The notes under the pieces were generated by a model, which did no database searches, was not told where the DNA came from, and saw nothing but the letters and a program-made list of their open reading frames with translations. Below are positions 11,373-22,710 of a DNA stretch of 64,000 nt, piece after piece. The position numbers and the translations under genes were made by a program. Origin of the DNA: Phycomyces blakesleeanus NRRL 1555(-) (Eukaryota > Mucoromycota > Mucoromycetes > Mucorales > Phycomycetaceae). Each line of letters starts with the position of its first letter. Within the stretch, counting starts at the first letter, position 1. The DNA lies in the NCBI RefSeq assembly GCF_001638985.1, contig NW_017265142.1, positions 922,572-986,571 of the forward strand. Reading direction: 5' to 3'.

Positions 11373-12139
11373 CACTGTAGAAAAAAGTTGCCATAAATTC
11401 TAAAAAAAGGCAACATTTAATAAAAAACCTGCAACTTCGGTTAAACTCCTACAATCCTACCAAATATAGGGCATTTTAAACTCTTTTTTATTTTTTGAGA
11501 TTTAATTCAAATATATTTTTTAGATTTTTAATTCAGAAAGCCATTTTAGGTGAGTATTGTACGCTAAACTGCTTACAGATTACAAGGTTGAGTAAAGAGA
11601 CAAACATGGCCTACAAGATTACTTATATTTTTAATCTGAACTTTAAGAAGTCTTTGCCACTAAAAAGAAATGATCATGATTGCCTTTTAATGCAATATTT
11701 TTTTTTATTCTGTAAAGTTTTTTTCTTATTTCTCTTTATTTCTTTTTTTTCACAAGGTCTGAAATTATTAAAAGTCTCTAAAAGAAGCACACTTAATAAC
11801 TATGAAGGCTAGTATTAGTAAAATACGAATTAGCAAAGTTGATAAAAGAAAGCAATCTGAGAAGAATTGACAGAAAAATATATGCATCAAGTACAGTTTG
11901 GTTGTCAAGATTGCTCGCATACTCATTAGAGATCTTGGTAGATTTAGAGAATCACAGGGAATCTGTCTTCTGGTTTCTCAAAAGTGAGAATCAGACATAA
12001 CAATTTTAACTCAAAGCAGGTTTATACTCTGTTAAAAGGAATCAATTAAGTAATACATGTCTTCATCAATATTATAGTATGTAGAGAATAGTCATTTTTT
12101 TAAGATAAAAAATGTAAAAAATATAACATAGAAATAGAT
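11373..12139 (+). repeat. Repeat family R2, copy with its 5' end
   Basis: The unit starts CACTGTAGAAAAAAGTTGCC (11373), resembling a transposon end, and runs until the DIRS inverted repeat begins near 12140. The same sequence occurs inverted at 34985-35531 and, in pieces, inverted at 40862-41417. A conserved open segment near 11607 reads MAYKITYIFNLNFKKSLPLK and is shared with the 35-kb copy, including a GTAAAG..CACAAG intron-like segment after it. The encoded protein is not recognised. The element class is unknown. The CACTG start hints at a DNA transposon. Confidence 0.6.
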
Positions 12140-12630
12140 ATATGTATATTATTTAGTAACTTTATAGCTTAAACTGCTACTAAATATCCATAAATTTAGT
12201 ACTTCTTCTTTCCATACTTCTTTATATTCAACTTATATTATTTTGATCAATAACAACTATAAAATTTCAATATAAAACCATGTATTTGTTGAACCAATTA
12301 TAAGAATAAAGATATCTAAAAAAAGGTATAGACTTGCTATATTTAGAATATTTGATTGGATTAGATGCAAAAATAATTGAAATTTCATAAATCATATTTG
12401 ACATAATCTGAAATCTCATAAATAGTATCTGCCCAGAAGTAAGGCTTACTAGTTAATGTCTGGCATGTTATTAGCCTAGAAGAAAGTTGCAAGTTGTGGG
12501 TTTAGTCCTCTAGACTAAACACACACAGAGAAACCTGAGAATGCTGTGATCATCAATTCATAGCTTTTATTCGAATATTTTTAAGAATGTTTTGAGTATA
12601 TATAGGATATATTATTGATTAAGTTTTAAG
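12140..12630. repeat. Left inverted terminal repeat of the DIRS-like element
   Basis: Its reverse complement matches 17590-18085 over almost its full length, including GCATTCTCAGGT, TTTAGTCC..GGACTAAA and CTTATAATTGGTTCAACAAA. The outer limit is set where similarity to the other repeat ends. Confidence 0.8.
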
Positions 12631-12916
12631 ATCGATCATCACAAGAGCAAAGCCAGAAATAAAGAAATAAAAATTAAAGTAAAAGGAATAATAATAAGGG
12701 TAAAGAAGGGTGGGTGGGAAATTAGACAAATCTCTCTGTGTGAGTTTAGTCCTCCGGACTAAACCCACATTGTTATCAAATTAAATTCTTGGGACAATGC
12801 ATTCTAGTCCCTCAGACCACACACACAGAGAGACCTGAGAATGCTGGTACAGATTAATAAGAGCAGCTCACAGCCAAAAGGTGTTTTCCCAATCAGCAAG
12901 ACAGCATCCATCATAA

Positions 12917-14050
12917 TCATTTCACTGAGATTGGAAGCATAAACAAAGAGATATTTGTCTGAGGAGCACGCATACAGTGGTAGTGCTGTTCAAACATTGC
13001 CAAAGAGGACCAGTTTCCCATGGTGACTACATCTTCAAGAGGAACATCACGGCAAAGAGTGAGATCTAAGACAATTGACCAGAGAGAAGGCGTGGGGCAA
13101 ACAGAGGTGGACAAGTAAACAAAACAGAACAAGCAGCTGGAAATAGTGCTGGTTTGAATTGGGCGGCTTGGGTTTTTGGAATTTAGAAAAAGAGTGGAAG
13201 GAGATTGGAGAGCAGACAGAGGCTAATCATGGAAAGTGTGGAAGGCCAAAATGGGGCATAAGGAAGGACAGGATGAATGAGCATGAATGGTAAGGGACTT
13301 GACGATGTGGTGACCACTACAATTCTCCTTGGGGATCGGAATCACCAAGCACAGAATCTTATCAAAGGCGTAGGATTGAGTGAGATCAATTTGGGCTAAG
13401 TCAGAGGGTCTGAGGAAGGCGGTAAATGCCAGGAGAAAGGCCGTTTTCTCGTAACTTGCTGAGAGAAGTGGTGGGAGAGGAAGGGATGTGTGCAAGGATC
13501 ACAAAGGTGGGAGAGAGATTGACGTGTGGATGAGATAGAGGGATCGGCGGAGTGGAACAGTGCAGAGAGGAGAAAAGTAGTGCAAGATCTCCAGTGTGCA
13601 TGGAGGAGGGATTGACATGGAACCACATGATGGCTGATAGAAAGAGCTGGAAGGTATTCACACTGTAGTTAGACACGGTGGCTGAGGTAATGAAGTTTAT
13701 CAGGTCTTGAGAGGAGAACTCAGTGAGGGACACATCATTTTGAGTCGCCCAAACCACAAACAATGATTGTTCTTTCTTGTACACCCGGTTGGTGGAAGAG
13801 TCCATCAGCAAAGGAGAGACTAATGCCAAAGAGGCCTCCTCAGTATACCCCCTGTCTTCACAACGTCGCCTGAGACCCGCCACATGGACAGCCTCCACTT
13901 GTGGTTGGTTAATGACCAAGGGGTGTGTGTGAACGGAATCACTGGTTGACCGTGGAGGAGGAGAGGAGGTTGGAGAGCCATGGAGAACAGGAGAGGAAAC
14001 CAAAGGGTGGATGACCAATGAGGCACCACTATCATGACTTGAAGACGTTT
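12917..14050 (-). pseudogene. DIRS tyrosine recombinase, fragmented
   Basis: The N-terminal part (RGYTEEASLALVSPLLMDSS onwards, ~13860) resembles the SAM-like DNA-binding half of DIRS/Crypton recombinases. The catalytic half is split: FLRPSDLAQIDL near 13395 carries the first Arg, and GNWSSLAMFEQHYHCMR near 12975 carries the His/Tyr region with the nucleophilic Tyr. These lie in different frames, so frameshifts are present. The enzyme would insert the circular cDNA by strand exchange. No intact version exists here. Confidence 0.75.
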
Positions 14051-14122
14051 GAGATGCAACTTGCAGAGACAAGAGAGGATGAGGTTCCATGGAGGATTGA
14101 GATACATGTTCTGTAGACCTGT

Positions 14123-16572
14123 TCAAGGGATGGACATGGCGTTCGTTGCCAGAGCCTGAGGGTCCAGAAGCCAAGAGATATATCTTGAGAGGAGGGCTGT
14201 GGTTCGGTCTGCAAACAGATTGATGGTATAAGGACCCCAATGACTCTGGATCTGTTGGAAGGCAGAGGGAGTCAGCCACCACATGTTCTTGGAGAAAACT
14301 TTCTGCGATGCCAAGTCGGCAAGAGTGTTGAGAACGCCTGGAATGTGGATCGCCTGGATAATTAAATTGCATTCCAAGCAAAGTTCCCAAACCGTGGTAG
14401 CCAGGCAAGAGAGAGGCCATGAACAGGTCTCACCCTGCTTGTTGGCATAAGACATGGAAGTGGTGTTGTGTGTTCGCACATGCACTGCCATATTGCTGAG
14501 GTGACCAAAAGTTTGGAGGGAGAGATGCAATGCCTTCAGTTCTTGCCAGTTGATGGATTAGGCAGATTCATCACCATGCCAATGACCCCATATCTTACGG
14601 CCGTTGAGAGCAGCACGCCAGCCAGTGTCACTGGCATTGACATACAAGGTCTGTTGAGGAGATGGGGGGAGCAGAGAATGACCATTCCATTTGGCAGGGT
14701 TGTGCAACCACCAAGTCAGCTCCTCACAACAAGGAAGTGGTAGAGCCACCGGGTTGTTCCAGTAGTGGGAGACCTTAATCTGCTTGTTCTTGTAGAACAT
14801 TAACGCCTGAGTGTACAGATTGACAGGGAACATGGCAATGACAGCAGCACAGATACACATGGTGACACTGTGGATTATACGGGAAGTGTGGCTGGTGGCA
14901 AGCAGAATGGCATGGATAGACTTTTGCAGGTCGCGCAGCTTCTTGCCAAGAAGCTTTTCAGTTGTTGTGGGGAGAAAATAAAGCAAAATATAATATAGAC
15001 GAAAGAATTCGTGAGAACTTGTGTAGGTTGTTTATTTCAAAAAAAAGTAAAGAATGATAAAATTCGATTGTCTTTCTACACGGAACTATCTACTGATATT
15101 TATATGTTTTTCTAATTTATAATTCAGTGTGTGCTTAATCTTTATCACGATGAGTCATCTTCCAGGAGTATTGTTCTTCTGGAAAGATCCGGAAAGACCA
15201 ATTGATATGATACTTCTCCAGTCAGATCAGTCCAAGAGTTTTGGTAAAGAAGAGCATTTATGCTATTGGTAATATTTTAGTATTCCGACCCAGATACTCG
15301 GGTAATGTTTCATAATATTAGATAGTTGTAGTTGTAGTCTCTCAATTAAGTATTTGTATAATAAAAGAAATATGTAGATAAAATATGATGATGCCATATA
15401 TATAATGTATATGTATTTGTATATCCCATGTCATGGTGATAATAATAAATAATCAATTATGTGTATGATGATCTGTGTATTAGATAATATCATAAAGGGA
15501 GATCCGTTTGACTGGAATAGCTGAGGATATTATTTTATCCTTCAGTCTTACTCTCAGATTCAGCAGTAATCAATACTCATTCACAACATCAGTCATGAAA
15601 ACTGTGTCCAGCGCATACCCCAGGTGGTTGATCTGTTGAGTTGGAGTCAGATGGGACTTTTTCATATTGACAATTCATCCCAATGACGTCATGCACTGAA
15701 GAAGAAGACGAGTGTACTCCTGAGCTAGTTCTGCTGTGGGGGCCATTAGGATCCAATCGTTGAGGTAGGCAGAGACCCGAATCCTGTGAGAGCAAGCCCA
15801 GAGAAGAACAGGATGGGTAATCTTTGTGAACAGCCAAGGAACGATGGAGAGACCAAAGTGCATGGTGCGAAACTGGAATATATGGCCTTCCCAACTGAAG
15901 CAAAGATATGCACAAGAATGCTTGTGGATAAGAATGTGGAGAAAGGTATCAGACAAATTGATTAAAGTGAGGAAATTGTTGGGACGCATCATTTTTACAA
16001 CCTCGTAAAGAGTCTCCATCTTAAACTTGGAAGCATCCAGGAATTGGTTCAGGCCTTTGAGATTGAAAACTGGACGGGCACCTCCGTCTTTCTTGGGAAT
16101 GACAAATAGATTGCTGTAAAACCCAGGAGAGGGGGAGGTAACCGGTTCGATTGCTTGCTTGTACAAAATTTGGCTTATCTCATGGCGAAGCAAAAGAGTT
16201 TGGTCATGGCTCATGGGAATGTGAGGACAAGGGTGGCTCGACATTGGCAGTTGTTGAGCAAAGTGGATACAGAAACCTTCAGAGACTACGGAGTGCACCC
16301 ACTAGTTGTCTGTAAGATGCCACTGAGCGTCTGAAAATTGCTGCAGACGGCCCCCTACTGTGGGGTCCCCGTTGGAAAGGACTGTTTGATGAGAGGGGCT
16401 TTTTGCTCTGGAATGTCTGTGCGTTGTGGAATCCCCCCATTTGTGAAATGCCCTGCGACCCCTTGAGGGATGTGACGACTGGAATGACCCATTGTGAGTG
16501 CGTCCATTGTTTGTGGAATGCCTGCCAGCTCTGTGTGGTGGGGCCTCTCAAAAAAACGACGAGCAAGGGCAA
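14123..16572 (-). pseudogene. DIRS reverse transcriptase and RNase H, interrupted
   Basis: RT blocks are visible at 15675-16298: NLFVIPKKDGGARPVFNLKG, then LTLINLSDTF where the first catalytic Asp would be, and AYLNDWILMA for the YLDD box. After a ~600-bp solo LTR (about 14998-15592), RNase H continues: LYVNASDTGWRAAL, INWQELKAL and HIPGVLNTLADLAS. Both RT aspartates that normally follow Ile and Leu read Asn here, as does the first RNase H Asp, each explained by one G-to-A change. A Ser/Gly-rich linker lies upstream (16279-16572). This copy is dead. Confidence 0.8.
14998..15592 (-). repeat. Solo LTR nested in the DIRS gene
   Basis: The inserted block reads on the minus strand from TGTTGTGAATGAGTATTG to CAAGTTCTCACGAAT. 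A diverged sister copy lies on the plus strand at 41467-41955 with the same ends and shared internal words (CCTCAGCTATTCCAGTCAAA, AACCTACACAAGTTCTCACG). It has a TATAAAT-type box near its 3' part. No internal retrotransposon sequence accompanies it, hence solo LTR. Exact ends and target duplication could not be fixed. Confidence 0.65.
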
Positions 16573-17121
16573 GCAGAAGCTTAAAGTAAAGCCTTGGTGG
16601 CTGCAGCTTGACTCGTAATAGAAGCCTAGAAGGTGTCTGGAGTCATAGTGTAGGCTTTGTTGGGGGTCTGTGCCAAAAATAAAGGGTTAACCGCCTTTAA
16701 AGCAAGATCGTTTTGGGCAGCATTCAATTTGCCGCATTTATGCATAGCAAGTGTGGTATACACACCACAATTGAGTGAAGAACAGACCTCACAACCAAAC
16801 ACTGGTTCCTTCTTGCTAATGAACCTGGCAAGTTAACAATCTCCGGAACTGTTACACACCAGGCACATGTACACTACACACTCATACAGTGTAAACCAAC
16901 CATTACACAACAGGGATTTGAATTACAGGGATTTGAATAGTAGCAGATATAAACAATATTTTTTTTGTCTCTTTAATAAATAACACCCTCACAGTATCTA
17001 CTTTTCCCATTATTGAGATACTAACCCATAAACAATCCCGAATACCTCAGCAAGAAATTGGAGGTCTTGTATCATTTCAAAAATCTGAGCACGCTTGGTG
17101 CCTGGAATTAGAGGGAGAAAC

Positions 17122-17478
17122 TCATTGGCAAGGACAGAAAATGGCCATGGAAGAGTACTGAATTGCAGACAATGAGGCATCCATCAACTTTTGCAATGCA
17201 GAAAACTTCTGGAGTGCCATGGGGATTGTGAAGGATGGAGAGTACTGGACACTCACAATTGGAGAATAGCATTCAACCAAGGTTTTCTTTTTCTCCTCAG
17301 ACAAAGTGTGGCTGAAGAGATTTAACGCCAAAGATGGAACACGAGTGAGAAGATCCGCAGAAGGCTGCCACTCATAAGATGGTCACACAGGGAGACTGTG
17401 CAGATCCAAGCCAGTAGTCATGGTAGTATCTGTTGATAAAGCTTTTAGACTGACAATCTCAAGTTGCTGCTCAGCCAT
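17122..17478 (-). pseudogene. DIRS ORF1 (Gag-like) fragment
   Basis: A frame starting at ATG 17478 (MAEQQLEIVSLKALSTD) runs to TGA near 17122 with one internal TGA after LHSLPV (~17385). It lies between the right terminal repeat and the RT gene, the ORF1/Gag position of DIRS elements. No domain is recognised. A frameshift near 17120 probably separates it from continuing coding sequence (FLPLIPGTKRAQIFEMIQD). Confidence 0.5.
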
Positions 17479-17589
17479 CTGGCAAGTCAGTTAGTCAATA
17501 TAGTCAAGTAATTTGTAAGACATAATAAGAAAAAGGGAAAAACGATTTTTGTATGCAGTTATGACTGGTGAAGCAAAAGAAAGATGATC

Positions 17590-18085
17590 AATCTTAAAAC
17601 TTAACTAATAATCTATCCTATATATACGCAAAACATTCTTAAAAATATTCGAATAAAAGCTATGAATTGATGATCACAGCATTCTCAGGTCTCTCTGTGT
17701 AGGTTTAGTCCTCTGGACTAAACCCACAACCTGCAACTTTCTTCTAGGCCAATAAAATGCCAGACATTAATCAGTAAGCCTTACTTCTAGGCAAATACTA
17801 TTTATGAGATTTCAGATTATATCAAATATGATTTATAAAATTTCAATTATTTTTGCATCTAATCCAATAAAATATTCTAAATATAACAAGTCTATACATT
17901 TTTTTAGATATCTCTATTCTTATAATTGGTTCAACAAATACATGGTTTTATATTGGAATTTTATAGTTTTTATTGATTAAAATAATACAAGCTGAATATA
18001 GAGAAGTATGGAAGGAAGAAGTACTACTTTTTATGATATATAGTAACAGTTTAAGCTATAAAGTTACTAAATAATATACATATAT
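17590..18085. repeat. Right inverted terminal repeat of the DIRS-like element
   Basis: It pairs in inverted orientation with 12140-12630. A shorter related piece, in the same orientation as this repeat, sits alone at 39908-40060, so the terminal sequence also survives without an element body. The repeat ends directly at the CACTA-like terminus at 18087. Confidence 0.8.
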
Positions 18086-18086
18086 T

Positions 18087-18470
18087 TACTACGGGAAAAA
18101 AGGAACGTTTTTTGTATTTGTGACTTCATTTTTGGCTTATAATAATTAAAAAATAGCCAAAAATGCAGAATGAAATAAGAAAATCTCTGTTTTTTGAAAT
18201 AGCTGATAAAAAGCAAATTGACTACCCAGAATTAGATTTCAGAGTAGACAAAAGTACATTTTAACTACAGACTTTACATTTTTATCATGTATAGATTGAA
18301 ATCGAGGACTATTAAAAGTCAGAAGTAAAAGACAAGGAAAATATCTAAACTCTCTGCTGCAAAGATGAAATTTGTTAAGACAATTTGGAAAAAAAATGTA
18401 TTACAATAAAAAAAAACAAATTATAGGTCTATATTGACCAAGATTTAATTTTGGGCCACGGTTAAGTTCT
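18087..18470 (-). other. CACTA-like terminus and subterminal region
   Basis: TACTACGGGAAAAAAGG at 18087 resembles the CACTAnACGGGAAAAA ends seen at 24026 and 42121 (reverse complements). It lies on the 3' side of the Tnp2 gene, as a CACTA element end would. A 10-bp-arm hairpin (ATTTTTGGCT..AGCCAAAAAT) occurs at about 18129-18165. The first base is T rather than C, so the end is either mutated or misjudged. Confidence 0.4.
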
Positions 18471-18472
18471 GG

Positions 18473-21290
18473 TCACACTATATATTTTGTTGTTGTTGTT
18501 GTTGTTGTTATTGTTATACTGCCCGTTGCATCTGACACCACAAGACCAACCAACTCCTTGACGTCTGCCAGGTGGACTACCTTTGGTTTGAGCTGACCAT
18601 TTACTACCACCAGAATGTCATTGTATAATACAGTGCTATATATCAGCACCAAAACAAGGGGCCACCTTTTACCAGAATTCTCATGTTCGAAGAAAAGAAT
18701 TACTTTTCCAAAGAAGTCTTTTGCCACAGGAGTGTATCGGCAACATACATTTGTGAACAGATCGACTTGCACCTGAAGACAAACGTGATGTGCCTCTCTT
18801 AATGTTTTTTGGGAAAATGAGGAGTCAATCACACAGCCATTAATAAAAGCTTTGCGGCTAGTTATTATAGCTGGTTCAATCGTCCCGCATTCCACCCCCT
18901 TTGATCTATAAAAGTCTCGAATAAGAATTGGAAGACAAGAAATGTCTTCGAAACTGTCAACAATTGTTTTATATTCTAAAGGTCCCCAGAACTTAATATC
19001 AGAATGTGCACTAGCACACTCGCCCTTGCTAGTAATCGGCCAACCAGCAGACATATCCTCATACTGTAATACAATACCTCTCTGTTTGCCTCCTTCAGAA
19101 TCAGTCAACAATCGCCGTGTATGAGCCAGCCAGACCATTATGTTTCCAGCATTTATGCCAATTGCTGAATTGCTTTTGATGGCGCAAGAGTACTTGCCAA
19201 TAGCACGCTCTACTGATCTTGTGCTGTATGAGCGTGGAGGACCAAAGGCACTGATCATATTGGGGTAATGTTGTAGAAGGTGCTGGTTGATGGTAAGGAC
19301 CGTTATCTCTATTTTATCATTTTGATAAAGGTCTTCAAGATACATGTTCCATGATTGTAATTTTCTAGAAGAAAATTATAAGTGGCAAGAAAAAAAAACA
19401 CTGAATCTTACTAAACATATCTTTTTATAGAGGTTTGTTCCTCTGCTGATAACTCCCAGCTCATGAGTAAGTTATAAGCTTGCACAAGTCCAAGCAATGC
19501 TTTTCTGGCAGTTGTATCTCTTACACACTCAGCCACCAGTGTAGGGACAATGAAGAGAAGGAAGTTGACCCAATTTACAGCCTTGAAGTATCCACTGTAC
19601 TTGGATACGTTTCTCCAAGAGCCATGAAATGCTGTTAGAGCTGTTTTTCTTGTTGCTGCCATTTCCACCCCGATTTTGTTAAGTACATTGGCAGGAAGAA
19701 ACAAAGAGTGTTTAATTCCATACTTTCCACCAATAAGTTCCCAGACCTGTTTGCCTATTCCATGGCAAAGGCCATGCATCTTGTCAAGGGTAAAAAAGAG
19801 CAGGCCCGTGAATGATGTCAGTGAAGAAAGAGGAGATTGTCCTACAAGACCCTTGCTAGACAAATTTGCTGGTTCAAAGTTTTGGAAGCTTTCCAAAGTG
19901 CGCATAGTGGTGTCTGGCAAAGATCTAAAATATTGGCCATAGCCAGGAGTTTGGCCCACAACATTACAGATTCAACAACCACTTTTGCTCATATGGCCAG
20001 TGTGACATGCCAGTTTCGCCACTGCTAGAATATCACCAGTTACCACAAGGACATGGACGTTTGCGCGGATGATAAGAGTTTGGGTTATGACAACCATTCC
20101 TTCTTCCTAAAGTATCTTGAGGTCTGCCAAGATTGGCTTCAAAAATGACCAAAAGTCAAGTGGTATGGAAGGATCTGAAATCATTGCAATTTGCAACATC
20201 CGGCTTTTCTCATAACGGACCATTGGAGGAAGATTAAGAACTATGGCGTGCAGAATAGTAATCGAACCGGGGACGTTATGGGGCACAAATCCATTGACAG
20301 ACAAAGAAATTGCAACATTGTTTTCACTAGATAAAAGATGTTTGATTGACTGGTATGCGTGCCCGTCAAAAATGTCTGCCTTGCTACCATCTGCCTTTTG
20401 CTCATGATTGTGACGGTATAACATCTTGTGTCTGGTACCACTGTTGGCCAAAGAAAGGGCAATTTTCCTGGCCAAAGAAATCTGAACCATAGTTTTCCCA
20501 GCAATGGCCATACCATCCTTATCTGTTTTGTCGCTTTTGTAGCGAGCTTCACCACAATGTTTGCAAGCGACCTCCTCTGCCTCATTAAACATCATACATC
20601 TGCTTTGGCAGACGTTATACACTGTTTTCTCTACACCAGAGAAATGCTTCAAGAGCTCCTTGCTCAGGTATGGTATATACACTCTGTATGTTATCTCAGT
20701 TGACATCCCTAGAATGCTGTTGAGATCCGCAGCAAGCTTCTTGTGGGCTTGATGAGAAATGCCAAAGTCATTGATGATTCTAATAAACTCCAGGTTCTTT
20801 GCATCATTGTTGCTTGGAACAGGAGAAGGTTGGCTGAAATCAAAAACCAAAGGAGAGGTGACACTTTCGGTTCCATCCATGTCAGCTGATTCTCCCATGT
20901 TGCTCTCATATTCAATATTGTACTTTAGTTAAGAAAAGAGCAGTTAGTATTATGGACTTGTATATACATGTATATCTTACCATGGGCTCATCAAGGTCAG
21001 TGTTGTTGCTAATGTCACTGATTTCATTGCGAATTATGTTTGTGTTCTCTCTGTTTGTTTAAAACATCAATATTGTTAATACATAGTCCATCTTTTTTTA
21101 TTTTCTATTTTCTTAAACTCACTCAAGCATCAAGCTAGGAATTGCTGGTAACATAAACTGGCTTGACTCAGAAGAGGAGTCATCTTCTGATACTTCGCTA
21201 TTCATCATAGCTTTCAGCATCTTTCTCAGGCATAGCTTTCAACATGCCACAGCAATTGTTTTATTGCTGTAACATATATGGCACGATTGA
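18473..21290 (-). pseudogene. Tnp2-type (CACTA/EnSpm) transposase, multi-exon, broken
   Basis: Minus-strand exons join in frame: ...SLMLE | ENTNIIRNEISD...LDEPM | YNIEYESNMGESAD. Introns are 21051-21122 (72 nt) and 20923-20980 (58 nt), both GT-AG. Upstream is a Cys pair (CHICYSNK). The body shows MMFNEAEEVACKHCGEARYK, then DIFDGHAYQSIKHL, a NGFVPHNVPGSITILHAIVL stretch, GDILAVAKL and, after an intron near 19400, INQHLLQHYPNMISAFGPP with SVERAIGKY. These are hallmarks of the fungal Tnp2 (Transposase_21-like) family. The frame is interrupted by a TGA after VAC (~21245), TAG at 20107-20109 and TGA at 19972-19974. The splice near 19400 does not keep frame cleanly. A Thr repeat (ACA/GTT microsatellite) ends the protein. 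It is inactive. Confidence 0.75.
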
Positions 21291-21634
21291 TATTCATAGG
21301 GAAGGGGGTTTGTAATAGAGAATATTTTTAGAAAAGTGGAATAGATAACTTTAGATAAGTAAGAATAGAGAGAATTGAGTTATGGATACAAACCTCTGTA
21401 TTTAATTGTTTGAAGACAATGATGACATAGATAATGCAAATATCATCCAAAAGTCCAAAAGGGTGATAAAATATGATATATTGTTATTACAGCTACTTTA
21501 CAAATAATAATTCTCATTAAACCAATATATTTGCACAAAGATTATAAATTTAATAAAAAAAACAAAAAAACATTCCTTTCTCTTTTCCCCCTTTTTCATA
21601 TCAAACCCATATTCCTCACTTTTTTTTTATAATT
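21291..21634. other. Non-coding stretch before copy 2 of the coiled-coil family
   Basis: AT-rich. The last ~50 bases (pyrimidine tract, then CAAACCCATATTCCT) are shared with the region upstream of copy 1 near 7810-7855. No matching right end of the CACTA element could be found here. Confidence 0.45.
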
Positions 21635-22197
21635 ATGAGCAATATAGATTATTCAATTTTCCAGCTATTTCAGAATATGCAAGAATTACTTCTTGCCTTG
21701 AAAAAAGGCCAACAAGAACTTCAGAAGGAGCAAGAAAAAATACGTCTAGAAATTTCCGATATGCACAAAAACATGAATAGCCAAACAAATCTAGAGCCAA
21801 CTCCAGTCCATGATGTAAGAAATCATAAAATAATATAAAACATACAAACTAATATAAAATCATACAGAATATTGGTGGACCAGTTCTAAGACCAGTTCCA
21901 AATATAAAGGCCATAACTCTGAGACATATATGCAAAATGATGGGCCAAGATCTTGGGGTCTAACTAAGCAAGGAAAACAAGGCAACACTCAACACTTGCA
22001 CCCATCTTGTCTGTGATGAATTGGCCCTAATGCATTCCATACAAGCTCTAGGACCAAATCCAAGCTGGAGCTTCATATCCCAAGAAGACAAGAGCTACAT
22101 GTGCACCAGGCATGCACTTTTACTCAAAAGACACAGCATAGACTTTACCAGATGTCACAAGAACTGGGCATCCATCGCAAAAGTTAGTCAATTATGA
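21635..22197 (+). pseudogene. Small two-exon coiled-coil gene, copy 2, one in-frame stop
   Basis: Exon 1 (21635-21814, 60 codons) starts MSNIDYSIFQLFQNMQELLL and forms a Lys/Glu/Gln-rich coiled coil. A 53-nt intron (21815-21867) has GTAAGA, a CTAAT branch-like site and CATACAG. Exon 2 (21868-22197) is in frame and ends TGA. It reads NIGGPVLRPVPNIKAITLRH, then CTHLVCDELAL and RHALLLKRHSIDFTRCHKNW. One TAA interrupts it at 21961, where copy 1 keeps GAG (Glu). The predicted product is about 169 residues. The Cys/His-containing C-terminal block is conserved between copies, which suggests a folded, possibly metal-binding domain. The family is not recognised. Confidence 0.6.
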
Positions 22198-22340
22198 AAA
22201 AATTGTAAAAAGTGACAGTAAATTATAAGTCTATGCCTAGTGGATACTATAAAATAGTATATTAATTATAAATAAAATATGTAGTAAATAAAAAAATATC
22301 TGGCCAGTAAAATTTGTATATAATTAACTATTTTTAGTAT

Positions 22341-22491
22341 AATAACTAATAAAACATTCTTTATAAAACATATCTCTGTTACAACAACTAATAAAACACT
22401 TTTATAAAATCTACTTCTGTTACAACAGCCAATAAAACATGTTTATAAGATTTACTTCTGTTGCAGCACCCAATAAAACCATTTTATAAAC
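22341..22491 (+). repeat. Tandem repeat, about four units of 46-48 bp
   Basis: The unit contains AATAAAAC, TTTATAAAA and ACTTCTGTTACAACA and recurs with a few substitutions per unit. No coding frame runs through it. Confidence 0.7.
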
Positions 22492-22710
22492 GAAATTTCC
22501 ATTAAAAATAAATTTACCATTCAATTAAAAAGATAAAGAATCTAAATTATATATAAATAAAACCAATTAAGTGAACACTACTTGTTAAGTGACCAATGAT
22601 TCGAAATATAATCTTAAGCAAAAGTCTATGGCTCAATAAAAGTAAATCTTAAAATACAGCTCTCATATATAAGTGCCAATAAGAAAACACATATAAGCTA
22701 CTGACACAGG

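Larger units (their letters stand above)
12140..18085 (-). mobile_element. DIRS-like tyrosine-recombinase retrotransposon
   Basis: Two long inverted terminal repeats (12140-12630 and 17590-18085) bracket minus-strand RT/RNase H and tyrosine recombinase genes, which is the DIRS plan (established knowledge). Partial copies of the terminal sequence occur again at about 12735-12850 (a TTTAGTCC..GGACTAAACCCA hairpin and GAGACCTGAGAATGCTG). They correspond in position to the internal complementary region that DIRS elements use to form circular intermediates. No target duplication is seen, as expected for recombinase-mediated insertion. All genes are broken. A solo LTR interrupts the RT/RNase H gene. 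Confidence 0.85.

Noticed and set aside
13820..14743. Several overlapping 60-135-codon frames within the DIRS region on both strands
   Set aside because: Only the frames with RNase H and recombinase motifs are supported. The others are shadows or frameshift products.
21540..21610. CCTTTCTCTTTTCCCCCTTTT as the second CACTA end of the Tnp2 element
   Set aside because: It lacks the CCCGTA core, and the same tract occurs upstream of the coiled-coil gene copy at 7810, so it belongs to that repeat.
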